From Candidatus Woesearchaeota archaeon (GTDB taxonomy: Archaea; Nanobdellota; Nanobdellia; Woesearchaeales; UBA12501): a stretch of 6,272 nucleotides of DNA. The DNA is taken from positions 1 through 6,272 of the forward strand of contig JACOVM010000107.1 in the NCBI GenBank assembly GCA_016177345.1, in the 5' to 3' direction. The notes under the pieces were generated by a model. That model was not told where the DNA came from and made no database searches. It saw only the letters and a program-made list of their open reading frames with translations. A program made the position numbers and the translations under genes. Shown piece after piece: positions 1 through 5,582 of the stretch; the first letter of the stretch is position 1; each line of letters begins with the position of its first letter.

Positions 1-53
1 ATTTTGCTTATCTATTTTTTTGGTTATCTATTTTATCCTCTATTTGCGATTAC
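1..53. other. AT-rich left edge, no gene
   Basis: After the lipoprotein stop nothing codes. TTATCTATTTT occurs twice (8-18 and 24-34). On the minus strand this stretch is A-rich, so it offers no T-run terminator for the lipoprotein transcript. Confidence 0.5.
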
Positions 54-347
54 TTACACACAAGCAACCTGCATTGGGTAGGACTTTATTACTGTGCACT
101 GTCCAGGACAGCCAGCTGCAATACAAGGGTCTCCTTCTACACATCTTGCGCGAGTCGTATTATGAGCTGCATCAGGAAGAAGATAACAGTCTCCAGTTGT
201 GCAAGAAACATCAACCCCTTGATCATCAATCCCGCAATCTTGGGTTTGTGGAAGCACGATTGGAGTAAGCTTTTCTCCAACACCTAAAGAGCAACCATAA
301 GAGAGGAGTGCAAAGACCAACAGGCCAATAAGGGAGCGCCGCGCCAT
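54..347 (-). CDS. Small cysteine-rich probable lipoprotein
   Basis: I do not recognise a family. The 97-residue product starts MARRSL and has a short hydrophobic stretch (about residues 6-15) ending in LLSYGC, so it looks like an exported protein lipidated at Cys19. The lipobox is imperfect, with Ser and Tyr at -3 and -2. After Cys19 there are eight more cysteines (38, 49, 54, 69, 75, 80, 84, 96). That even number suits four disulfides in a small extracellular domain. The ATG lies 6 bases after the stop of the kinase-like gene, so the two are probably cotranscribed. The bases just before the ATG (AAGTGAT) are a poor ribosome site. A plus-strand reading frame over the same bases has no protein-like character. 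The function is unknown. The gene call rests on the signal peptide, cysteine pattern and tight spacing. Confidence 0.6.
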   Translation of the reverse strand: MARRSLIGLLVFALLSYGCSLGVGEKLTPIVLPQTQDCGIDDQGVDVSCTTGDCYLLPDAAHNTTRARCVEGDPCIAAGCPGQCTVIKSYPMQVACV

Positions 348-353
348 ATCACT

Positions 354-947
354 TTATTGAGCACGTTGTAGTTTAAAAAGGTATGGCTTGACAATTGCTA
401 GAATAGCAGCGCTTACTTTTTCAACTGGCGGGTTGGCATCAACTTTTTTCCAGTCGAGTTCTTTTCCAATCTCAATGTGCTGCCTTCTCACCTGTTCAAC
501 AAGCTTCGCATCTGACTCGTGAAGGTGGCCTTTCTCTATTGCTTTTGTGAATCGTATTCCATCAAGAAGTATGGCAAGATCTTCATGGAGAAGGCTGCTA
601 TTCAGCTTTTTTAACGCAGCATAGTCTGCTCCTTTTGCGCTGCCCCACGCCAGGCTTGTTCCAATATAGTCTTCAGCAACAATAATGATGCCATGGCCTA
701 ATTTTTTTCTCAATTCTGGCTCAAACTCTTTTCTGTTTTGATAATAAAGAGTTTGGAATGCCAGCTCATCCATGCCCTGCTTTTTTCCTGATCGAAGAAT
801 GCCAGAGATCTGCTGGCCTGTTAGTGAATGATAGATGGGATACTTGAGGTATTCTGCAGTATAACCATTTTTATTCAGCCAATCAACAAGCCATTTTGCT
901 TGAGTGGACTTCCCGATATTGTTAATGCCGTAGATGACGATGAACAT
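354..947 (-). CDS. tmk: Thymidylate kinase-like P-loop nucleotide kinase
   Basis: A 197-residue protein close to the usual length of dTMP kinase, which uses ATP to phosphorylate dTMP to dTDP in the cytoplasm. Visible features are the Walker A loop GINNIGKST (residues 7-15), LKYP (34-37) at the place of the family's substrate-side (R)(F/Y)P motif, YYQNRKEFEP (68-77) with the conserved NR, and LAILLD (124-129) at the usual core strand. The family's DR(Y/W/H) motif, expected before the SLA(Y/W) stretch, reads EDY (92-94), so the conserved arginine is replaced by Asp. The lid segment (about 131-155) keeps Arg and Lys residues but has no clear canonical lid sequence. The ATG at 947 is placed for leaderless translation from the TATA-like box at 970-977. 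The protein could act on a different nucleotide or be a divergent dTMP kinase. The fold is fairly certain, the substrate less so. Confidence 0.75.
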   Translation of the reverse strand: MFIVIYGINNIGKSTQAKWLVDWLNKNGYTAEYLKYPIYHSLTGQQISGILRSGKKQGMDELAFQTLYYQNRKEFEPELRKKLGHGIIIVAEDYIGTSLAWGSAKGADYAALKKLNSSLLHEDLAILLDGIRFTKAIEKGHLHESDAKLVEQVRRQHIEIGKELDWKKVDANPPVEKVSAAILAIVKPYLFKLQRAQ

Positions 948-969
948 GACAAATAAGAAATAATATTCG

Positions 970-977
970 TATTTAAA
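970..977 (-). promoter_or_regulatory. Archaeal TATA-like box for the kinase gene
   Basis: The minus strand reads TTTAAATA. Its centre is about 26 bases before the A of the ATG at 947, which is the usual TATA-to-start distance in archaea. The expected transcription start therefore falls on the start codon, giving a leaderless mRNA. There is no Shine-Dalgarno before this ATG, which agrees. The bases upstream (CCATACC) do not resemble a purine-rich BRE. Confidence 0.55.
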
Positions 978-1020
978 GGTATGGAAAACAGGGGCTCTGT
1001 AGAAAATGCCGCCTTAGATC

Positions 1021-1126
1021 TTGGCGCCGCCGTGATTTTCTCAGAAAATTTTATTTTTTCCCCACCTCGCCCGGGCAGGGTGGGGAAAAAATAAACTTAA
1101 ACATGGTTTAAGCACGGCGGCGCCAA
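1021..1126. repeat. Cloverleaf of contiguous perfect palindromes
   Basis: A 14-bp stem, TTGGCGCCGCCGTG (1021-1034) against CACGGCGGCGCCAA (1113-1126), encloses three hairpins that abut with no unpaired base between them. Hairpin 1 is ATTTTCT-C-AGAAAAT (1035-1049; in practice 6 bp with a 3-base loop). Hairpin 2 has perfect 17-bp arms (1050-1066 and 1079-1095) and a 12-base loop that itself contains GCCCGGGC. Hairpin 3 is CTTAAAC-ATG-GTTTAAG (1096-1112). About 45 base pairs account for 90 of 106 bases. The fold is equivalent on both strands. It is not a tRNA: it lacks the conserved D and T loop bases and the lengths are wrong. Confidence 0.85.
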
Positions 1127-1136
1127 AAATCTGTGT

Positions 1137-1171
1137 TTTTTAGTCAAAATCAACGGTTTTACGACTAAAAA
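1137..1171. repeat. Hairpin between cloverleaf and right end of the element
   Basis: TTTTTAGTC (1137-1145) pairs perfectly with GACTAAAAA (1163-1171). Inside it AAAA (1146-1149) can pair with TTTT (1157-1160), leaving a two-base bulge and the loop TCAACGG. It is the only hairpin of the element that lies outside the cloverleaf. Confidence 0.6.
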
Positions 1172-1298
1172 CGAAGAAAGATTTTCTACAAAGCCGAAAT
1201 CAGTGGACCCTATCTTAAATGAACCATATTAAATTAAGCATATCAGATTAGGCATACAAATAAAGTTATTTACGCAAGGAGTTCCCATCACCATACCT

Positions 1299-1826
1299 TT
1301 ACGGTATTCTCCTAATCTGCCTAATCTGGTAATCCTCTGCTTCTCCTTCTTTTTTTTCTTTTTTCTCAACAATTTCTCTTATTTCAACGGGCTCTTGCGG
1401 CTTTTGCTTTTCCTTTCCAATAAAGAACGCCTTGTCTTTGAGTGATTCCAACGCATTTTCCATGTCTTCTTCGCTAAGCTGTTTTGGCTCCCAGGTAAAA
1501 GCCAAGCCATCCTCTGATTTTCTTGGGATGATGTCAATGCAGACATGGTTGCCTTCTTTGGATAAGCCTTCATTGATGATAATGTTGGTGCCGTGCGCTC
1601 CGAGTTGCTCGAAAACAGTCATGGCAGAAAATGATGCCGCAAAAAAAAGGTAGGATGCAATACTATCTTGAATAGCCCTAAGCTTTTCAACGTGGCTTTT
1701 TGTGCAGACTTTTATGTGTCCAACAGCTGCTGGCTTTTCCTCAAGGTAAGCCATGATCGTTCCATCTTCGTACAAGATCTTCAATTCTTTTTTCTTGTAC
1801 GCCTCACAAATAGTGCAGTCAGCCAT
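1299..1826 (-). CDS. HIT-family protein with degenerate triad (H-C-D)
   Basis: A 175-residue member of the histidine triad superfamily, whose active members hydrolyse or transfer nucleotidyl groups. Visible are the zinc knuckle CTIC (4-7), GHIKVCTKSHVEKL (36-49) with the conserved GH and SH, and GTNIIINEG (79-87). The motif that should read HxHxHxx is HVCIDII (94-100), followed by PR. The first His is kept (94), the nucleophile position is Cys (96) and the third is Asp (98). Residues after about 110 form a charged, probably helical tail, with a Lys/Glu-rich run and the repeat QIRQIRR at the end. The ATG is 22 bases after the stop of the second HIT gene, so the pair is probably one operon. No strong ribosome site is seen, so coupling to the upstream gene is possible. 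Ordinary HIT hydrolase activity is unlikely. Nucleotide binding or a structural role is possible. Confidence 0.85.
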   Translation of the reverse strand: MADCTICEAYKKKELKILYEDGTIMAYLEEKPAAVGHIKVCTKSHVEKLRAIQDSIASYLFFAASFSAMTVFEQLGAHGTNIIINEGLSKEGNHVCIDIIPRKSEDGLAFTWEPKQLSEEDMENALESLKDKAFFIGKEKQKPQEPVEIREIVEKKEKKEGEAEDYQIRQIRRIP

Positions 1827-1848
1827 GGTTGTCTAAACGATCCTACCG

Positions 1849-2742
1849 TTACCTAAACAGTTTTGATATGTCATCAAGGTTTGACCCTTGTTTTTGCTCT
1901 TCTGGAGCATCTGATTCTTGTTCTTGAGCAGATTCTTCTTGAGCTTCCTCCTGTTCTTCTTCAGCAGCATCTTCTTGCCCATGCCGCCCACTCTTTTTAT
2001 CTGATATTTGATCTTCATGTTTCTTTGATGATGGCTTCTTTTGTTTTCCATGCTTTGCAAGAATCTTTGATATGATCTCATCAATATTTTTTCCCTTGAA
2101 GAGCTGGATGAGCTGGTTGTTCGATGCAGCAAGCTGCTTGAACTCTTCTGGGCTTTCGAGAACTGCTTGGAGAAGAGGCGGGTTTGCCTCAATAATCCCA
2201 ATGATAGTCTCATCGGTAATTTCCTTTTGCCTTCTTTGCTCTGGCGCTGCAGGCTTTCCTTGAAGATGGGCATTCATCATTCTGGCAAGGTTTGTTTGGA
2301 GGCGGGAGAAGACTGCTTCACGTTCAGCTTGCGGGATGTCCTGCTTTGGAATATCAAATGCAGTAATGTTGTCATCATCATCTCTTGGAATAACATGAAT
2401 CATGAAATGGCTGCTTTGCTGTCCCGCAGCACCGCCATTCGCAATAAACATGGTTACCCCTTTGCAAACCATCGCATCATAAGCTGCTTCCATGACCCCC
2501 TTGGTCACTCTTGCTACATGGTCAAACACAGCTGGTGGAATCAGCGGCATAATTGGGTAATGGTCTTTTGGAACAACGAGCATGTGCCCTTTTGTCGCTG
2601 GATTAATGTCAAGAATAACAAGAGTTTTTTCATCTTCAAACACTTGTTTTGCTGGAATTTCTCCTGCAATGATCTTACAGAAGGGGCATTGTGCTTTCTG
2701 CTCGTCTATCGCTTTTTGCTGTTCAGGGGAGAGTTGAATCAT
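1849..2742 (-). CDS. HIT-family protein with Met at the nucleophile and a long acidic tail
   Basis: Read from the ATG at 2742, the product is 297 residues. The HIT domain covers about 15-125: CPFC (19-22), LDINPATKGHMLVVPKDHY (44-62), IANGGAAGQQ (100-109) and HFMIHVIPR (112-120). In the HxHxHxx motif the first and third His are present (112, 116) but the middle, nucleophilic one is Met114. Residues about 160-232 look helical. The tail is very rich in Glu, Gln and Asp and ends in LDDISKLFR. Typical stand-alone HIT proteins are 110-150 residues, so more than half of this one is extra. I chose 2742 because GGTGG lies 4 bases before it and the homologous domain starts shortly after. An in-frame ATG at 2778 would add 12 residues encoded by a tandem repeat. 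The protein probably binds nucleotides and partners rather than acting as a standard hydrolase. Confidence 0.88.
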   Translation of the reverse strand: MIQLSPEQQKAIDEQKAQCPFCKIIAGEIPAKQVFEDEKTLVILDINPATKGHMLVVPKDHYPIMPLIPPAVFDHVARVTKGVMEAAYDAMVCKGVTMFIANGGAAGQQSSHFMIHVIPRDDDDNITAFDIPKQDIPQAEREAVFSRLQTNLARMMNAHLQGKPAAPEQRRQKEITDETIIGIIEANPPLLQAVLESPEEFKQLAASNNQLIQLFKGKNIDEIISKILAKHGKQKKPSSKKHEDQISDKKSGRHGQEDAAEEEQEEAQEESAQEQESDAPEEQKQGSNLDDISKLFR

Positions 2743-2779
2743 AATGCCACCGTATAATGCCATATTATGATGCCACATT
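2741..2779. repeat. 13-bp tandem repeat, three copies
   Basis: ATAATGCCACCGT (2741-2753), ATAATGCCATATT (2754-2766) and ATGATGCCACATT (2767-2779) follow each other at an exact period of 13. The repeat forms the leader and start-codon region of the long HIT gene, so the minus strand carries TGGCATYAT three times. Confidence 0.75.
2747..2751 (-). promoter_or_regulatory. Shine-Dalgarno of the long HIT gene
   Basis: The minus strand reads GGTGG four bases before the ATG at 2742. It favours this start over the in-frame ATG at 2778, which has only TATA-like sequence before it. Confidence 0.55.
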
Positions 2780-2808
2780 ATATAGCTATTAGGTATATAG
2801 CTGCTAGG
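2779..2808. repeat. 15-bp tandem repeat containing TATA-like boxes
   Basis: TATATAGCTATTAGG (2779-2793) and TATATAGCTGCTAGG (2794-2808) match at 13 of 15 positions. On the minus strand each copy carries a TATATA upstream of the long HIT gene. The copy at 2779-2784 would place a start near 2756, leaving a short leader with the GGTGG. The duplication may therefore have doubled the promoter. It abuts the 13-bp array with a shared base. Confidence 0.65.
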
Positions 2809-2833
2809 TTACGATGAATTATGTCACAATGAC

Positions 2834-5497
2834 TTAGTTCACGATGAATTCTGCTCCGGCACTTTGGCGGATTCTCCGGTAGAGCTTCACCAGCTCACCA
2901 AACCACACCACACTGCTTGTGACAAGGAGGATAAGCAGCCAGTCTGCTAGTGACAAGGCAGTTGTTCCAAATACCTTCTCAAGAGGCCCGTAGACAACGG
3001 ACAAATGAAGCAGGATAGATACGCCAATTGCTCCAATAAGCTTCATATTCGAAAACAGCCCAAGTTTAAAAATACTTTGATGGTCACTCCTGCAATTGAT
3101 AACATTAAACATTTGGAACATCACAAGAGAGGTAAATGCCATCGTTGTTGCATAAATATAGGCCTCCCCTTGATGGAGCTCTGTGCCAAACACCCACCCC
3201 CGTTGGAGAAGGGCCCACACAAATAGGAGAAGAGTTCCTCCAGACATGATACAGCTAAGGGTAAGAAGATAGGCCCCCCGTGTTTTGGACACGATCTGGC
3301 TTTTTGGCTTTCGCGGCGGCCGGTTCATGATATCTTTCTCTTCTGGCTCAAGGCCAAGAGCAATTGCTGGCAACCCGTCTGTCACGAGATTGATCCAAAG
3401 AAGCATAATCGCGGCAACAGGCAGTGGAAATCCGAGAAGAATAGCCAAAAAGAGCGTTAAGACCTCTCCCATATTGCTGGACAAAAGGTAGATAACAAAC
3501 TTTTGGATATTATCATAGATAGAACGACCTACTTCGATAGCTCTGACGATCGAGGTAAAATTGTCATCGGTTAAAATGATATCTGCCGCTTCCTTGGTGA
3601 CATCAGTTCCAGTTAGCCCCATCGCAACGCCAATATCTGCCCTCTTTAGTGCAGGAGCATCATTAACGCCATCACCAGTCATCGCAACAATATGCCCTTT
3701 TTTCTTGAGCGCTTCAACAATTTTCAGCTTGTGCTCTGGATTGACTCTGGCATAAATTCTGATATCTTCAACGCAGCTGTCAAGATCAATAGTGTCAATG
3801 TCATGCCCGCCCAACGCCCGCCCATCGATGCCAATCTCTTTTGCAATGGCAACTGCGGTGGCAATGTGGTCTCCAGTGATCATCACAACACGAATGCCTG
3901 CCTTGTGGCACGTTGCTATCGATGCCTTCACCTCTTCTCTGGGAGGATCAATCATTGCTTGCATTCCAACAAAGATAAGGTCTTTTTCGTACAGCTCTTT
4001 TTTCTCATTTCCTTTGATCTTCTTGTAGGCAAAGCCAAGCACTCGAAGGGCATCTTTTGCAAATAGCTCATTCTTTTCAAGAATCTCTTGCTTTTTTTGG
4101 CGGGTAAGCATTTCTTTCTTTCCATTGATCTCTATAAATGTGCAGAGGTTAAGCAAAACGTCGACAGCTCCCTTGACGTAAACAACATTTCCACTCTCAT
4201 AGCAATGAACTGTTACCATTCGCTTTCGTTCAGATGTAAATGGAATCTCATCGACTCGCTTATGCTTGATGTTCAAAAGCTGGTAGTCTATCTTGTTTTT
4301 TGCTGCGCTGACGAGAAGGGCTCCTTCTGTTGGGTCGCCAAGGATAGTGTTGCCTGATAGTTTTGCATCATTATTCAATGCCCCAATCTCCAGCACGCGC
4401 CGAAGGGTTGGCGTTGTTGCTGAAAATTCCCCTTGCAATGAGTATCCCGAGCCGCTTACCGTGATAGTAGTATTGTCAACCCATAGCCTTTTGATCGTCA
4501 TCTCATTGTGAGTTAGAGTGCCTGTCTTGTCAGTACAAATCACGGTTGTACAGCCGAGCGTTTCTCCGGAGGGAAGCTTTCGGAGAAGAACATTATGCTT
4601 AGCGAGCCGCTGGACGCCAATAGCAAGAGAGATCGTAACAATTGCGGGAAGCCCTTCAGGAATGGCAGCAACAGCTAGTGCGACAGCAACAATGAGAAAT
4701 TTTGCCGGGTCTTCTCCTTTGAGAACACCAGCAAAAAAAATAATAGCGCAAATAACAATAGTGCCAATTCCAAGTACAGTCCCTAGCTTCTTAAGCTTTT
4801 TTTGGAGCGGTGTTGGCTCTGATTCTGTTTCTTGAATAAGGCGGGCAATCTTTCCAATCTCGGTGTCCATTCCTGTTCTGCAGACAACCCCCTTTCCGTG
4901 GCCCCTTGCAATAATCGTTCCCGCAAAGGCCATATTTTTTTGGTCTGCAATCGGCGTTGATTCTGGAAAAAGGAGCAATTTTTTTGTTACTGGCATTGAT
5001 TCTCCGGTAAGCATTCCTTCTTGTGTTTCCATGTCAACAAGCTCAAAAAGGCGAATGTCAGCCGGTATCTTTTCGCCAACCTCAAGAAGGATGATGTCGC
5101 CAGGAACAACATCTTTTGCTTCGATGGACATTTCTTTGCCATCACGAACAACTCTGGCATGAAAGGAAGCAAGCTTCTGGAGCGCTTCGATAGTCTTTTC
5201 TGCTTTATATTCCTGTACAAAGCCAAGAATAGCATTAAGAATGAGGATAAGGCTGATCACAACCGCATCAATAAATTCTTCTTCTAAAGCAGAGATGACA
5301 ACTGCCCCAATAAGAATCCAGACGATTGGGCTTTTGAACTGGTCAAAGAATAATTGAAGCGCTGATTCTCCTTTTTTCTGCTGGACCTCATTTTTGCCGT
5401 AAGCCTGGAGCCTGCGTGCAGCTTCATCACTTGACAATCCTGTTAGCCTTGTGTTGAGCTTGGTCAAGACAGCTTCCTGGGAAATAGTGTGGTACAT
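2834..5497 (-). CDS. P2A-type Ca2+-transporting P-type ATPase
   Basis: A full-length 887-residue ion pump of the cell membrane that uses ATP to export Ca2+ (possibly Mn2+). In order: a cation-ATPase N-terminal domain (1-70), TM1-2 (about 57-95), the actuator domain with TGES (164-167), TM3-4 with PEGLP (280-284), the phosphorylation motif DKTGTLT with Asp323, the nucleotide domain with KGA (442-444), then DPPR (517-520), TGD (541-543) and TGDGVNDAP (607-615), and TM5-10. The Ca2+ ligands of SERCA site II are present: Glu281 in TM4, Asn703 and Asp707 in TM6. Asn675 and Glu678 in TM5 match the site I residues of SERCA. The TM8 site I glutamate is Gln795, so one high-affinity site, as in PMR1/SPCA pumps, is more likely than two. 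The gene begins 78 bases after the finger-protein gene. No clear ribosome site is seen. Confidence 0.97.
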   Translation of the reverse strand: MYHTISQEAVLTKLNTRLTGLSSDEAARRLQAYGKNEVQQKKGESALQLFFDQFKSPIVWILIGAVVISALEEEFIDAVVISLILILNAILGFVQEYKAEKTIEALQKLASFHARVVRDGKEMSIEAKDVVPGDIILLEVGEKIPADIRLFELVDMETQEGMLTGESMPVTKKLLLFPESTPIADQKNMAFAGTIIARGHGKGVVCRTGMDTEIGKIARLIQETESEPTPLQKKLKKLGTVLGIGTIVICAIIFFAGVLKGEDPAKFLIVAVALAVAAIPEGLPAIVTISLAIGVQRLAKHNVLLRKLPSGETLGCTTVICTDKTGTLTHNEMTIKRLWVDNTTITVSGSGYSLQGEFSATTPTLRRVLEIGALNNDAKLSGNTILGDPTEGALLVSAAKNKIDYQLLNIKHKRVDEIPFTSERKRMVTVHCYESGNVVYVKGAVDVLLNLCTFIEINGKKEMLTRQKKQEILEKNELFAKDALRVLGFAYKKIKGNEKKELYEKDLIFVGMQAMIDPPREEVKASIATCHKAGIRVVMITGDHIATAVAIAKEIGIDGRALGGHDIDTIDLDSCVEDIRIYARVNPEHKLKIVEALKKKGHIVAMTGDGVNDAPALKRADIGVAMGLTGTDVTKEAADIILTDDNFTSIVRAIEVGRSIYDNIQKFVIYLLSSNMGEVLTLFLAILLGFPLPVAAIMLLWINLVTDGLPAIALGLEPEEKDIMNRPPRKPKSQIVSKTRGAYLLTLSCIMSGGTLLLFVWALLQRGWVFGTELHQGEAYIYATTMAFTSLVMFQMFNVINCRSDHQSIFKLGLFSNMKLIGAIGVSILLHLSVVYGPLEKVFGTTALSLADWLLILLVTSSVVWFGELVKLYRRIRQSAGAEFIVN

Positions 5498-5520
5498 TCT
5501 CGTGCGTCATTCTGAATTAT

Positions 5521-5582
5521 TGAGCTTGATTGATTGAGCTTGATTGATTGAGCTTGCTTGTTTTTCAGTCCTTTTTCAGTCC
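5521..5582. repeat. Two adjacent tandem repeats in the ATPase upstream spacer
   Basis: TGAGCTTGATTGAT occurs at 5521-5534 and 5535-5548, followed by a partial copy TGAGCTTGCTTG at 5549-5560. TTTTTCAGTCC then occurs twice in a row (5561-5571, 5572-5582). The second 11-bp copy contains the stop codon of the finger-protein gene (5576-5578), so this duplication reaches into its coding end. Confidence 0.8.

Larger units (their letters stand above)
993..1195. mobile_element. 203-bp MITE-like element with terminal inverted repeats
   Basis: The left end GGCTCTGTAGAAAAT (993-1007) is the reverse complement of the right end ATTTTCTACAAAGCC (1181-1195) at 14 of 15 positions. Flush outside the two ends are the 9-mers GAAAACAGG (984-992) and GAAATCAGT (1196-1204), which agree at 7 of 9 positions and could be a decayed target-site duplication. 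The inside codes for nothing and is packed with palindromes. These are the marks of a small non-autonomous transposable element. A structured RNA or a protein-binding DNA site remains possible. I cannot assign an insertion sequence family, and only one copy is visible here. Confidence 0.5.
948..1298. other. Gene-free spacer with inverted repeats
   Basis: No convincing reading frame crosses these 351 bases on either strand. The spacer holds the kinase promoter at its left end and the palindromic element at 993-1195. The remaining stretch, 1205-1298, is AT-rich. It contains a small palindrome, AAATAA-AG-TTATTT (1258-1271), and left arms of longer inverted repeats whose right arms lie in the end of the HIT gene. 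Confidence 0.7.

Noticed and set aside
20..268. Plus-strand 82-codon frame over the lipoprotein gene
   Set aside because: It has no signal, motif or ribosome site, whereas the minus frame has a signal peptide and regular cysteines.
1050..1095. Strong hairpin as a bidirectional intrinsic terminator
   Set aside because: On both strands the stem is preceded by T and followed by A, so no U-tract follows the hairpin in either transcript.
1021..1126. Cloverleaf as a tRNA gene
   Set aside because: The stem lengths, loops and conserved D-loop and T-loop bases of tRNA are absent.
1833..2273. Minus-strand 146-codon frame with a Lys/Ser-rich product
   Set aside because: It is a frame-shifted reading of the acidic tail of the long HIT gene on the same strand.
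2167..2757. Plus-strand open frame of 196 codons opposite the long HIT gene
   Set aside because: It is antisense to a clear HIT domain, its product shows no domain or motif, and no ribosome site was seen.
2742..2778. Upstream ATG at 2778 as the start of the long HIT protein
   Set aside because: The extra 12 residues are encoded by the 13-bp tandem repeat and lack a ribosome site. The ATG at 2742 has GGTGG before it.
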